In this document: positions 49,712-61,382 of the stretch, in pieces
How positions within the stretch are numbered: position 1 is the stretch's first letter
Layout of the letters: every line of letters begins with the position of its first letter
Source of the DNA: Vulcanimicrobiota bacterium
Lineage (GTDB): Bacteria > Vulcanimicrobiota > Xenobia > Xenobiales > JADMJV01
Reading direction: 5' to 3'
DNA length: 64,000 nucleotides
Assembly: GCA_019637395.1 (NCBI GenBank)
Contig: JAHBVR010000009.1
Coordinates: 62,001-126,000 of the forward strand
Made by a program: the position numbers and the translations under genes
Notes under the pieces: generated by a model
Databases searched by the model: none
The model's input: the letters and a program-made list of their open reading frames with translations, nothing else
What the model was told of the DNA's origin: nothing

Positions 49712-51570
49712 AAAACTTTGGCTGGCTGCTCACCGCCGCGTTGCTGCTGCTGGCCTGGAGCCTGGATGCGGTGCCGCGCCTGAAATCAATGGAAAACCGG
49801 CGCCTGGTGCAACGAATCGCTCGCTCCAGTGATGATCCACCCGACTCATCCATCGTCATTCTGGGGCTGGATGATCGCGTCTTTCAAGAGAACCGCTACA
49901 ATCGTATAGAACACGCTAAAGTCATCGATCGCCTGAGCGCGGCCGGCGCGCGGGCCATCTTCCTGGACCTCATCTTCGACGAAGCGCGCGGACCGGAATT
50001 CGATGTCCCCCTGGCCGAATCGATCCGCAAGAGCGGCAGGGTCACGGTAGCCGGTGTCTATCAGATCGACACCAATGACGCCTTGATGGGCTTGCTCCGT
50101 CCCAAGTTCTTTCCCGAACTGGAGGCGCTGATCCGCTCCAAAGTCTGCCAGATGGGCATCATCAATACCTCGCGCCAGGATAGTAAGAACGAAACCATCG
50201 TAGCCGTGGTCGACAGCGAGCAAGATTCCCGGGTGAACCCCTTCGGGCCCGGATTGCGCTTGAGCGCGGCCGCCGCTCTTTACACCCAGGGCCAGCACCT
50301 GAAGGCCAGCGATGTGGAAGTCCTGCCGCCCAGTCCGTGGCACGGTGACTGGCTGAATATTCCTCCGCTACGCCTGGAGACCTATCGTGCCGAAGAGCGG
50401 GGCATCGTCAACTTGATGGTTCCGCTCACCTTCCATAGACCGGCTACCGGACCGGAAGGCAAGCCGGGCGAGAGCGGGCGTCTGACCGTCATCCCCTACC
50501 TGAAAATTGCGGATGGGGATCCGGACGCCTTGAAGGCGGTCAAAAACAAGTATGTGCTGATCGGCGATACGCGCAGCGGCGAAAGCGACCTGTACAACAC
50601 CCCCGTAGGCAAGATGAAGGGGGTGGAGATCCACGCTCAAGCCCTGGATATGCTCATTCAGAACCGCGTGTCCCGTTTTCCCTTCGAGGGAACCTTCTTC
50701 TTGCATCAGGCGGAACTGGGCATTCTGGTCTTGTGCTTGATGTGCAGCATTCTGCTGGACCGCCAGCCCAACCTGGCCCGTTGCGCGCTGGTGGGGCTCG
50801 GGGGGCTGGCCGTGTGGGAAATCAGCGTCTGGCTCTGCGACCAGGAGCAGATCTATTTGCCCCAGACCCAAGGAGAAATCGCCCTGGTCATCACCTTTGT
50901 GGCCAGCATGTTCGTGCGCCTGCAAACCACCAAGAACATTCTGCGCACCTTCATTCCCTCCGCCATCGTCGACCAGTTGCTGCAGGGTGCCGAGATCCAT
51001 CAGGGCGAGGTAGAGGCCACCGTCATGGTCACCGATATCCGCGGCTACACCACCCTGAGCGAAAGCCGCACGCCCACCGAGGTGCTGGACTTGCTCAACG
51101 ATTACCACACCGAGACGGTGACGCTTTACCAGAAATTCGGCGGTCACGTGCTCAACTATCAAGGCGACGCCCAAATCATTTTGTTCGGCCACCCCAAAGC
51201 CTTAAAAGATGCGCCCCGCCAGGCCATCCTGGCGGCCCAGGCCGCCTCCGGGGCGGTGGAAACGCTGCGCAAGCGCTGGAAGCTCCCCCCCGACCAGGCT
51301 TTTAACGTGGGCGCCGGTATCTGCACCGGCAAAGTCATTATCGCCGACCTCGGTGGCATGCACCGCGAATATACGGTGATCGGCGAAATGGTGCGCAAGT
51401 GCCACAAACTGCAAAGCCAATCCCAGATTCTCAAGGCCAACATCATTTTGGATGAAGAAACCTTCGAGCGCTGCCAGAGCAAACCCGAGGTGGAAAAACG
51501 CGAAAACGTAATCATCGACGGCCTGCCTGAGCCTGTGACGGTCTACATCACCGATCTCGTACCCGATTAA
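49708..51570 (+). CDS. CHASE2-domain class III nucleotide cyclase, C1-like half
   Basis: 620 residues with the same layout: N-terminal helix (3-20), CHASE2 (about 30-310), three membrane helices (about 325-410) and a cyclase domain (about 430-600). Both metal aspartates are present: D443 in VTDIRGYTTLSE and D487 in YQGDAQIILFG. The transition-state residues are lost: the Asn position is R563 and the Arg position K567 (VIGEMVRKCHKLQ). The substrate Lys position is N483. It complements the preceding cyclase, suggesting a heterodimer. Complex I genes follow after 50 nt. Confidence 0.86.
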   Translation: MKNFGWLLTAALLLLAWSLDAVPRLKSMENRRLVQRIARSSDDPPDSSIVILGLDDRVFQENRYNRIEHAKVIDRLSAAGARAIFLDLIFDEARGPEFDVPLAESIRKSGRVTVAGVYQIDTNDALMGLLRPKFFPELEALIRSKVCQMGIINTSRQDSKNETIVAVVDSEQDSRVNPFGPGLRLSAAAALYTQGQHLKASDVEVLPPSPWHGDWLNIPPLRLETYRAEERGIVNLMVPLTFHRPATGPEGKPGESGRLTVIPYLKIADGDPDALKAVKNKYVLIGDTRSGESDLYNTPVGKMKGVEIHAQALDMLIQNRVSRFPFEGTFFLHQAELGILVLCLMCSILLDRQPNLARCALVGLGGLAVWEISVWLCDQEQIYLPQTQGEIALVITFVASMFVRLQTTKNILRTFIPSAIVDQLLQGAEIHQGEVEATVMVTDIRGYTTLSESRTPTEVLDLLNDYHTETVTLYQKFGGHVLNYQGDAQIILFGHPKALKDAPRQAILAAQAASGAVETLRKRWKLPPDQAFNVGAGICTGKVIIADLGGMHREYTVIGEMVRKCHKLQSQSQILKANIILDEETFERCQSKPEVEKRENVIIDGLPEPVTVYITDLVPD

Positions 51571-51620
51571 ACGAATAAGGGGAGGGAAGGCATACCCTGG
51601 GGCGAAGGCGGCCCGGCTCT

Positions 51621-53794
<2,174 letters not shown>

Positions 53795-53798
<4 letters not shown>

Positions 53799-55303
53799 TT
53801 CCCTGGCTCAGTCTGATCATCTGGCTGCCTACCCTGGCCGCCCTCTTCATCGCGGTCACTCCGCGCCATTGGGTCCGGCTCATTCAGGCGCTGGCCCTGA
53901 GTGCCGGAGCCGCTTCCACGTTCCTGAGCATCCGCGTCTTCTTCGCGGGACTGATGGATACGGCGGCACTCAACAAATTTCAAGTGGTCGAGGCACTCCC
54001 CTGGCTGGAAAGCCTGGGCATTCAGTATAAGGTGGGTGTGGACGGACTGTCCCTCAGCATGATTTTGCTGACCGGTCTGGTCAGCCTGGCCGCTCTCTGG
54101 ATGTCGGTCTCCATCGACAAACGTCAAAAAGAGTATTTTGTACTCTGCCTGCTGGCTATCAGCGGTGTCTATGGTGTTTTCGCCTCCATCGACCTCTTCT
54201 TCTTCGTCATCTTCTATGAGCTGGCGTCCATCCCGATGTATTTCCTGGTGGGAATCTGGGGCTCGGACAAGATCGGTTCGGGCCGTCCCATCTACCGGGA
54301 ACGGGCCGCCACCAAGCTGCTGATCTATCTGCAGTTGGGCGGCGGACTGGTGCTGTTGGGCATTTTGGCCCTGTATTTCGCCACCGGCGCCAAGACCTTC
54401 GATCTGCAGATGCTGCTGCAGACCCAGTTGAGCGGCGCCCACCAAAAAGTGCTCTTCCTCATTTTCTTCGTCGGCTTTGCCATTGAGGCTGGATTGGTGC
54501 CGTTGCACACCTGGCTGCCCGAAGGCCACTCCTCGGCTCCCACCCCGCTCTCCATGTTGCTGGCCGGCGTGCTGCTCAAAATGGGAGGCTACGGCATTCT
54601 GCGCTTCTGCCTGCAGCTGACCCCCGACGCCTCGGCCAAATTCCTGCCCGCCTTTGCCATCCTCGGCGCCGTCAATGTTCTCTATGGCGGCCTGTGCGCG
54701 CTCCGGCAAAGCGATGTGAAAGTCATGATCGCTTACTCCAGCGTCAGCCACATGGGCATGTTCTATCTGGGCATCGGCTGCTGTGCGGCCGCTTCCCCCT
54801 TCAACGGCTACGGGGTGCTGGGGGCGCAATTCCAACTTTTCTCGCACGGCGTCATCACCGCCCTGCTCTTTGCCGTAGCCGGCGCCGTCTATAACAAGAC
54901 CCACTCGCGCGACCTCAGGGCCTGGGGCGGGCTGGGGGCGCGCGCTCCCGTTTACACCTTTTTCTACGTGCTGGCCGCCATGGGCTCGCTGGGTCTACCC
55001 GGTATGACCGGCTTCTGGGCGGAGTTCATGGTGCTCTTCGGGACCTGGGGCAGCCAATGGCCGTTGGCCGTGCTGGCCGTACCCGGTCTGCTCATCACTA
55101 CCATGTTCTTGCTTCGCTCCGTGCAATACGGCTTTTTCGGACCGCTCAACCCGGATCATGTAGGCATGCAGGACGCCGACTGGTGGGAACTGGTGGCCTT
55201 CTTGATGCTGGCCACGGCCGCCCTGTGGTTCGGGATCTTCCCGGCCGGGCTGACCGCTACAGTGCTACCGATTCTGCCCGCCCTGATCGGAGGGGCGCTA
55301 TGA
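53795..55303 (+). CDS. nuoM: NADH-quinone oxidoreductase subunit M
   Basis: 502-residue antiporter-like complex I subunit. It shows GVDGLSLSMILLTGL, FYELASIPMYFLVGIWG (key Glu), PLHTWLPEGHSSAPTPLSMLLAGVLLKMG and DVKVMIAYSSVSHMG. The ATG overlaps the nuoL stop by 4 nt and its own stop overlaps nuoN by 4 nt. Confidence 0.96.
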
Positions 55304-56814
55304 ACTGGTCCCATCTACTGGTGCAGTTTACTCCCGAACTGGCGGTGCTGGTTACCGCCGTCTGGGTGATCCTCAGCGATCTGTTTCTGTCGCGCCACCC
55401 CTCGGGACTATGGCGCCAGTGTTTCCTGGGGCTGGCCGCGGCCACCATCGGCGCCGCCTTTCTTTATCAGGTACCGACCCCGGGCGTGGAACTGCCGGCT
55501 ATCATTACGCGCGTGCTGCTGGTATCCCCGTTGACCAGCAGCCTGAAATTCGTGGTGCTGTTGCTGAGTACTCTGGCGGTGGTTTTTTCCTACCGGAGCT
55601 TCGAGGAGACCGAGCGCCACGCCGGTGAGTATTATTCCCTGATCCTGTTTTCCGTGCTGGGCGGCCTGCTGTGCATCTCCAGCCAGGATCTGGTGCTCTT
55701 CTTCATCAGTTTCGAGCTGCTCTCGTTGCCGCTCTATATGCTGTGCGGCTTCCGCCGCTACAACTCGGCCTCGGCTGAAGCCGGCCTCAAATACTTCGTC
55801 AATGGAGCGCTGAGTTCGGCCTTGATGCTCTACGGCATCAGTTGGATTTACGGCAGCCTGGGCAGCACCCATCTGCCCACCCTGGCGGCCAACTACGCGG
55901 TCGTGCCCAGCCCCCCCAGCGGTTTTCTGGTGGGCTGCCTGCTGGTACTCAGCGGGCTGGGCTTCAAAGTGGCAGTGGCGCCCTTTCATACCTGGGCGCC
56001 CGATGTCTACAGCGGAGCTCCGCCGGCGGTGTCCACCTTCCTGGCCAGCGCTCCCAAAGTGACCATTGTGGGCTTCATCCTGCGCCTGTTCTGGCAATCT
56101 CTGGACGGAACCGGTCAGTTTTTCAACCTGCCGGTGGACTGGGTCTTTCTTTTTACGGTGCTGGCGGCCGGCTCGATGTTCGTAGGCAACTTGAGCGCCC
56201 TGCCTCAGCAAGACGTGCGCAAAATCTTCGCTTACTCGGGTATCGCCCAAATCGGCTACATCTTTCTGGGTCTGGCCGCCTGCAACAATCCCCATCCCCA
56301 GCAGTCTTTCAGCGCCGTGCTTTTTTATACAACCGTCTACGGAATTTCCAACCTGGGAGCCTGGGCCGTGCTGGCCGTGCTGGCCCGGGGGCAAGAGCGC
56401 TTCGATCTGGACAGCCTGCGCGGCTTACATCAACGCAATCCGGCGCTGGCCGCCTGTCTGGCTCTATGTCTGATGTCGCTGGCGGGTGTGCCGCCCCTCT
56501 CCGGGTTCATGGGCAAATTCTACTTGTTCCGAGCCATCTACGAGAGCGGGCTGCCCTTTCTGGTGGTGTTGGGCATCCTCAATTCGGTCATTTCTCTCTT
56601 TTACTACTTCAAAGTGTTAAAGGCCGCCTATTTTGTGGAAGCAGAAGACGGAGGAACTTCGTTCCTCCAAGCGCCTTCCGCCGGTCCGGCTTTGCCGATG
56701 GTCCAGCAACTGGCATTCCAGCTCTGTCTATGGTCTAACGTGGTGTTGGGACTGTGGCCGGCCGTCATAGGTGAAGTGGAGCGGGTGGCGAGCACTATAA
56801 CGCAAGGAAGCTAA
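55300..56814 (+). CDS. nuoN: NADH-quinone oxidoreductase subunit N
   Basis: 504 residues from the ATG at 55300 (MNWSHLLVQFTPELAVLV); a longer frame upstream is nuoM shadow. It has FFISFELLSLPLYMLCGFRR, FHTWAPDVYSGAPPAVSTFL and VRKIFAYSGIAQIGY, all complex I hallmarks. Final gene of nuoL-nuoM-nuoN. Confidence 0.96.
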   Translation: MNWSHLLVQFTPELAVLVTAVWVILSDLFLSRHPSGLWRQCFLGLAAATIGAAFLYQVPTPGVELPAIITRVLLVSPLTSSLKFVVLLLSTLAVVFSYRSFEETERHAGEYYSLILFSVLGGLLCISSQDLVLFFISFELLSLPLYMLCGFRRYNSASAEAGLKYFVNGALSSALMLYGISWIYGSLGSTHLPTLAANYAVVPSPPSGFLVGCLLVLSGLGFKVAVAPFHTWAPDVYSGAPPAVSTFLASAPKVTIVGFILRLFWQSLDGTGQFFNLPVDWVFLFTVLAAGSMFVGNLSALPQQDVRKIFAYSGIAQIGYIFLGLAACNNPHPQQSFSAVLFYTTVYGISNLGAWAVLAVLARGQERFDLDSLRGLHQRNPALAACLALCLMSLAGVPPLSGFMGKFYLFRAIYESGLPFLVVLGILNSVISLFYYFKVLKAAYFVEAEDGGTSFLQAPSAGPALPMVQQLAFQLCLWSNVVLGLWPAVIGEVERVASTITQGS

Positions 56815-56815
56815 T

Positions 56816-57232
56816 ATGCCTGAAGCCGCCGCCCCCGCAGAACAAGTCATCGCCCAGGTCCTGCACCGCCGCATGGAAGACGAGAAGAGTTTGATCGCCG
56901 GTGAACGCGGCGCTGTCGCTTACCGTATCGCGGAATTGATGGTGCACGCCAAGGACCTCTACACCCAGTCGTTGCCACGCCTGACCAAGGAAATCAACTC
57001 CGAATTGCCCATGGAAGAAGAGCTGACCGGCCTGCGCATGGTTTTGCTGCACATGCGCGACCTGATCACGGACTTTGACAACGCTTACCTCGATGCCATG
57101 TTCGTGGAACGCAAAGCCAATCCCGAGGCCGTCTATGACCAGTGGCGCGACCCCGACGCCGAAGCCCCTGGAGACGACGGCGACGAGTGGACCGATGAGG
57201 ACCTGGGCCTGAGCGAAGAAGAACTTAGCTGA
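56816..57232 (+). CDS. Small acidic helical protein of unknown function
   Basis: 138 residues with AAGGAAG 6 nt before the ATG. It is predicted to be almost all helix (VAYRIAELMVHAKDLYTQSL and LTGLRMVLLHMRDLITDFD), with an acidic tail (DDGDEWTDEDLGLSEEELS). No signal peptide. It follows nuoN by 1 nt and could be part of that transcript. No family is recognised. It overlaps the convergent gene by 8 nt. Confidence 0.6.
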   Translation: MPEAAAPAEQVIAQVLHRRMEDEKSLIAGERGAVAYRIAELMVHAKDLYTQSLPRLTKEINSELPMEEELTGLRMVLLHMRDLITDFDNAYLDAMFVERKANPEAVYDQWRDPDAEAPGDDGDEWTDEDLGLSEEELS

Positions 57233-57890
57233 CCAGCTCCTGGATGGTCTGATTTTCGATGTCAAAAGACATTGGTCCCACCTGTGGCTTGGTGCGCGTG
57301 GTCAGTTCCAGCTTGACCAGGTAACCGGCCTGATTATCGAACCACATGGTGCCGTCGGAAGCGGTCTTGACGTTGCTGTGTCCCTGCCCGTTGGGCAGAG
57401 GGACCTGAAATTCCACCGGTTCCGAGGTGAAGGTAATGCGCACGCATGGCTTGCCCAGCATCTCTTCATCGCCATCGTAGGTGTAGACGTACTTCATGGT
57501 GACCGGCTGGGGGACATTGGGCAACTGGCTCTGGGTTTGCCCCTCCCAACTGGCTCCTTGAGACACTTCACCTTCCGGGAAAGAAAAGGCGTTGCCCTGA
57601 TTGGGGCCGGAAACTTCGTGAACCTCGCCGCGGGGGCCGAGATGCTGATAAATCACGCTACGAGCGCCGTCGGGTATGCCCGCCCCGGGTTTAGGAATCG
57701 TGACGCTGACCACATGACCGGTTCCGTCCTCCAGCGAACGGATAATCGTCTGATTGAGGCGCGCTTCGAAACCTCCCTTTTCCTCGCCGACGCGCTTGCC
57801 TTCCTGGCTGGCGGTCTGGCTGGACTTGCTCGAAAGCGCGTAGCTGAGCACCTGATCGGTTTTGAACTTAAGACGTAGAACCTGGCCCAT
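57225..57890 (-). CDS. Beta-rich protein of unknown function (DUF6263-like)
   Basis: 221 residues, no signal peptide. Alternating strands run throughout: QVLRLKFKTDQVLSYAL, TIIRSLEDGTGHVVSVTI and TMKYVYTYDGDEEMLGKPCVRITF, with DGTMWFDNQAGYLVKLELTT near the end. This pattern resembles DUF6263-type and lipoprotein-carrier-like beta domains, but those are usually exported. The function is unknown. The 106 nt upstream (57891-57996) to the next plus-strand gene shows no clear motif. Confidence 0.55.
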   Translation of the reverse strand: MGQVLRLKFKTDQVLSYALSSKSSQTASQEGKRVGEEKGGFEARLNQTIIRSLEDGTGHVVSVTIPKPGAGIPDGARSVIYQHLGPRGEVHEVSGPNQGNAFSFPEGEVSQGASWEGQTQSQLPNVPQPVTMKYVYTYDGDEEMLGKPCVRITFTSEPVEFQVPLPNGQGHSNVKTASDGTMWFDNQAGYLVKLELTTRTKPQVGPMSFDIENQTIQELVS

Positions 57891-57996
57891 GCAAAAGCAA
57901 TCTCCTTCTCGACTGTTCGGGGGTCGTTTCTCCCTAAGTCCCGTGCAATTCCTTTTTCAAAAGGGGAAGGCAATCCGCGAAAACGAAACTTGAAAG

Positions 57997-58524
57997 GTGG
58001 CCCGCTCCCAACCGTCCTCCAACATGGCCTGGCTACCTCTGGGGGTGCTCACTGTTTTGTTGGGCGCCACTCCGCTGGGCTATCTGCCGGTGCCCGGAAC
58101 AGCCCAATTTCTGACCATCGCGCACATCCCCGTGGTGCTGGGCGGAGTACTGTGCGGTCCGCTGATCGGTCTGGTGCTGGGGACCCTGTTCGGGATAGGA
58201 AATTGCTGGTATGTCTACCCTCACAATCCTTTGGTGCAGATCCTACCTCGAATTCTATGCGGGCTGGTGGCGGGAATCGTCTTTGCGGCGGCCCGGCGTT
58301 ACGGCCATCCCCACGCCCAGATCACCATCGGGTCGTTGTCCGCGGCTCTGGCCGGGAGTTTGAGCAACACCTTGGGTGTAACCATCATCAGCGTGGTCAA
58401 GGGCCTGATGCCGGCCAGTGAAGTTATGCCGGTGATTCTCTTTCACGGCGCACCAGAAGCCTTTCTGGCGGTATTGGTGACTTTGCCTTTTGCCGTCACT
58501 CGAGGTGCCCCGCCCGGAAGATGA
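57997..58524 (+). CDS. ECF transporter S component
   Basis: 175 residues from GTG (an ATG at 58024 is an alternative). A small membrane protein with about five to six helices and the S-component signature TIAHIPVVLGGVLCGPLIGLVLGTLFG. It binds a vitamin or precursor and pairs with a shared ECF module (EcfAAT) encoded elsewhere. The sequence resembles the pantothenate/thiazole-type group, but the ligand is not certain. Confidence 0.75.
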   Translation: MARSQPSSNMAWLPLGVLTVLLGATPLGYLPVPGTAQFLTIAHIPVVLGGVLCGPLIGLVLGTLFGIGNCWYVYPHNPLVQILPRILCGLVAGIVFAAARRYGHPHAQITIGSLSAALAGSLSNTLGVTIISVVKGLMPASEVMPVILFHGAPEAFLAVLVTLPFAVTRGAPPGR

Positions 58525-58601
58525 CAATCTCGAGAAGTAGCCTCGCCCGGCAGGCCTTGAGGAGCAGGTAGGCGTCGGGGCGGGGGCAAAACTTCCCGGC
58601 C

Positions 58602-59849
58602 ATGGAATCCAACAACCAGGAACTGCATGAGGTCAACCGGCTTTATCGCCAGCACATCAGCCCCGATTTGGCGCGCCTGATGAAGTTTGGCGGTCCGGGC
58701 AGCCTGGAAGTGAGCGCCCGCGACTGCCGGGTAACCGACCACCTGGGCCGCGTTTACCTGGACTTCGCCGGCGGTTACGGAGTGTTTTCCTTGGGCCATG
58801 CCCATCCCGAAGTGGTGGCGGCGGTGAGCGAGCAACTACACCTGCTGCCGCTCTCGTCCCGGGTTCTACTCAACCCTCAACAAGCTTACCTGGCCCGCGA
58901 TCTGGCCGGGCTGGCGCCAGGCTCCCTGCAGTACTGCTTTTTTTGCAACAGCGGCGCCGAAGCCGTCGAGGGAGCCCTCAAGTTGGCGCGCCTGGCCACC
59001 GGCCGGCGCCGGCTGCTGGCCTGCCACAACAGCTACCACGGAAAAACCCTGGGGGCGCTCTCGGTGACCGGCCGAGAAAAGTACCGCCAGCCTTTTGAAC
59101 CTTTGATTCCAGAAGTTGGCTTCGTGGAGTTCGGCGACCTGGCAGCCTTACGAGCGGCCCTGGACGACCAGTTGGCGGCCTTTATTGTCGAACCGGTGCT
59201 GGGAGAAGGGGGCATCCACGTGGCTCCGGCCGGCTACCTGAGCGAGGCGCAACGGCTCTGCCGCGATCACGGCGTATTGTTGGTCGCGGACGAAGTGCAG
59301 TGCGGCCTGGGCCGCACCGGCAAGATGTTCGCCGTGGAGCACTGGGGAGTAGAGCCAGATCTGCTGGTTCTGGCCAAGGCTTTAGGCGGCGGCGTGGTTC
59401 CGGCCGGGGCCATCTTGGGGACTCCCGCGGTCTGGCAATCCTTAAAAGGCCGGCCCTTGATTCACACCAGCACTTTCGGTGGCAATCCTCTGGCCTGCGT
59501 GGCCGGGCGCAAAACCCTGGAAATCCTGCAAAGAGACGGTTTGCCCGCCCGCGCCGCGGAGTCCGGTGAGTGGTTGCTGGCAGAACTGGAGAATTTGCGC
59601 CAGGAATTTCCGCACTTGATCGCACAGGTCAGAGGGTTGGGACTGATGATCGGGGTGGAGTGCACCGGGGAGCAACATGCCGGAGCCTTGATTAGCGAGC
59701 TGCTCAAGCACCAGTTGCTGGCCGTTTACACCCTCAATCAACCCAAAGTGATACGACTGGAGCCGCCTCTGACCATCTCTCGAACCGATCTGAAACTTGC
59801 CGTGGACGCCTTCCGAGCGGCTTTGTCGGCCATGTTGGCGGTTCGCTGA
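58602..59849 (+). CDS. Class III aminotransferase (putrescine/ornithine type)
   Basis: 415-residue PLP enzyme. The N-terminal region has DHLGRVYLDFAGGYGVFSLGH and CNSGAEAVEGALKLAR; the cofactor Asp is in LLVADEVQCGLGRTG and the PLP lysine in LVLAKALGGGVVPAGAIL. This fits the putrescine and ornithine/acetylornithine aminotransferase group; the substrate is unresolved. An SRPBCC protein follows after 1 nt. The same run leads to an acyl-ACP-reductase-like gene, so an amine or aldehyde pathway is possible. Confidence 0.87.
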   Translation: MESNNQELHEVNRLYRQHISPDLARLMKFGGPGSLEVSARDCRVTDHLGRVYLDFAGGYGVFSLGHAHPEVVAAVSEQLHLLPLSSRVLLNPQQAYLARDLAGLAPGSLQYCFFCNSGAEAVEGALKLARLATGRRRLLACHNSYHGKTLGALSVTGREKYRQPFEPLIPEVGFVEFGDLAALRAALDDQLAAFIVEPVLGEGGIHVAPAGYLSEAQRLCRDHGVLLVADEVQCGLGRTGKMFAVEHWGVEPDLLVLAKALGGGVVPAGAILGTPAVWQSLKGRPLIHTSTFGGNPLACVAGRKTLEILQRDGLPARAAESGEWLLAELENLRQEFPHLIAQVRGLGLMIGVECTGEQHAGALISELLKHQLLAVYTLNQPKVIRLEPPLTISRTDLKLAVDAFRAALSAMLAVR

Positions 59850-59850
59850 T

Positions 59851-60288
59851 ATGGCTTACGTCGAGCGCAGTATCATCATCGAGGGGCCCATCGAGCAGGT
59901 CTACGAGTTGGCCAAAGACATGGAAGCCTATCCGAACTTTATGCCGGATGTGGAAAGCGTCAAAGTCATCGAGCGTGAGCCCAAACGCACTGTGACCGAG
60001 TGGGAAACCAGCGTGGACGGTACGCCGATTCTGTGGACCGAAGAGGACCTGTTCGATGACGAAAACTTCGTCATCGACTATCGGCTGATCGAGGGAGACC
60101 TGGACAAGTTTGAGGGTCAATGGCGCTTTTCACGCCAGGGCACCTCGACCAAAGTGATTTTGACGGTCGACTACGACTTTGGCATTCCTGAACTGACCAA
60201 TCTGATCGGCCCCACTCTGGAACAAAAAGTCGGCGAGAATTCCGAAATGATGCTGACCGGCATGAAACGAAGAATCGAAGGATCATGA
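59851..60288 (+). CDS. SRPBCC/START-like (Coq10-type) protein
   Basis: 145 residues from the ATG at 59851. It begins VERSIIIEGPIEQVYELAKDMEAYPNFMPDVESVKVIE, the start of the polyketide-cyclase/Coq10 ligand-binding fold. It has FEGQWRFSRQGTSTKV and a C-terminal helix. Such domains bind hydrophobic ligands such as lipids or quinones. It is between the aminotransferase and the AAR-like gene, with a 4-nt overlap to the latter. Confidence 0.8.
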   Translation: MAYVERSIIIEGPIEQVYELAKDMEAYPNFMPDVESVKVIEREPKRTVTEWETSVDGTPILWTEEDLFDDENFVIDYRLIEGDLDKFEGQWRFSRQGTSTKVILTVDYDFGIPELTNLIGPTLEQKVGENSEMMLTGMKRRIEGS

Positions 60289-61382
60289 ATGTCTTCGGTT
60301 TTTTGCTCCACCCGCTGGGGATGCAGGATGTGGTTCGCTACGCTCCCAACGCGCGCGGCAAACGCGAAGCGCTGGTTTCCAAAATTTTGGAGTGGATGCC
60401 GGCCTATCAAGCCTCGATCATCACGGGAGTTCGTTCGCGGGCGGTCGACACGCAAATCGAGGGGCGCTTCATCACCATCCCCATGCTACCTCAACAATTT
60501 CTAGAGAAAGAGCGGCGTTGGGTCTTTGAGCGGGTGCTCCAGGGAGCCTTGCTGGCCCAGAGCAACGGAGCCCAAATCGTGGGACTGGGTGGCTACAACT
60601 CGGTGGTGGGCGAGGCCGGCCGGGCCATTGCCGAGCGCCTGGACGTAGGCGTCACCTCGGGCAATTCCTACACGGTGGCCACGGCTATGGAGGCCACTCT
60701 GGCGGCGGCCCGGGCCATGGATTTAGATCTGGCACGCTGCAACGTGGCCGTGGTGGGAGCCACCGGTGCCATCGGCGGTGTCTGTTCTCGATTACTGGCG
60801 CGCCAGGTAGCTCGCCTGTCGCTGGTGGCTCGCAGCCGCTCGCGTTTGCAGACCCTGGCCGAGAAAATTCACCACGAAGGCCCGTGCGCCGTTTCCATCG
60901 ACACCGACCTGGAACGGGGCATTCGCGAGGCCGACGTCATCGTCTCGGCCACTTCTTCGGGCGGCGGCATCATTCGCCCCGACAATCTCAAGCCGGGCGT
61001 GGTCATCTGTGATGTGGCCCTGCCCCACGACGTCAGCCGGGAGGTGGCCCGCCAGCGGCCCGACGTGCTGGTCATCGAGGGAGGCGTCATCGAGGTTCCC
61101 GGTGAGGTGCAGTTCAATTTCGACTTTGGCTATCCCCCTGGACATTCGCTGGCCTGTATGGCCGAGACCATGATTTTAACCCTGGAGGGCCGCTTCGACG
61201 ACTACAGCCTGGGACGAGGATTGGACCTGGAGAAGGTCGAGGAGATCAGCCGGCTGGCCGCCCGCCACGGCTTCCGCACGGCCGGACTGCGCGCTTTTGA
61301 CGAGCCGGTCACCGGCGAGAAGATCGAAGAAGTCAAATCGCGCTTGAGGGACCACCGCCGCGGCCTTTCCGTCATTCGATGA
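60285..61382 (+). CDS. Long-chain acyl-ACP reductase-like (AAR-like) dehydrogenase
   Basis: 365 residues. The NAD(P) Rossmann motif is VAVVGATGAIGGVCSRLLA. The preceding GLGGYNSVVGEAG and VTSGNSYTVATAMEAT match the cyanobacterial acyl-ACP reductase (AAR), which makes fatty aldehydes for alkane synthesis; so do VIEGGVIEVPGEV and LEGRFDDYSLGR. No aldehyde-deformylating oxygenase gene is nearby. Related proteins occur outside cyanobacteria with uncertain roles. Its stop overlaps the quinate-dehydrogenase-like gene by 4 nt. Confidence 0.75.
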   Translation: MNVFGFLLHPLGMQDVVRYAPNARGKREALVSKILEWMPAYQASIITGVRSRAVDTQIEGRFITIPMLPQQFLEKERRWVFERVLQGALLAQSNGAQIVGLGGYNSVVGEAGRAIAERLDVGVTSGNSYTVATAMEATLAAARAMDLDLARCNVAVVGATGAIGGVCSRLLARQVARLSLVARSRSRLQTLAEKIHHEGPCAVSIDTDLERGIREADVIVSATSSGGGIIRPDNLKPGVVICDVALPHDVSREVARQRPDVLVIEGGVIEVPGEVQFNFDFGYPPGHSLACMAETMILTLEGRFDDYSLGRGLDLEKVEEISRLAARHGFRTAGLRAFDEPVTGEKIEEVKSRLRDHRRGLSVIR

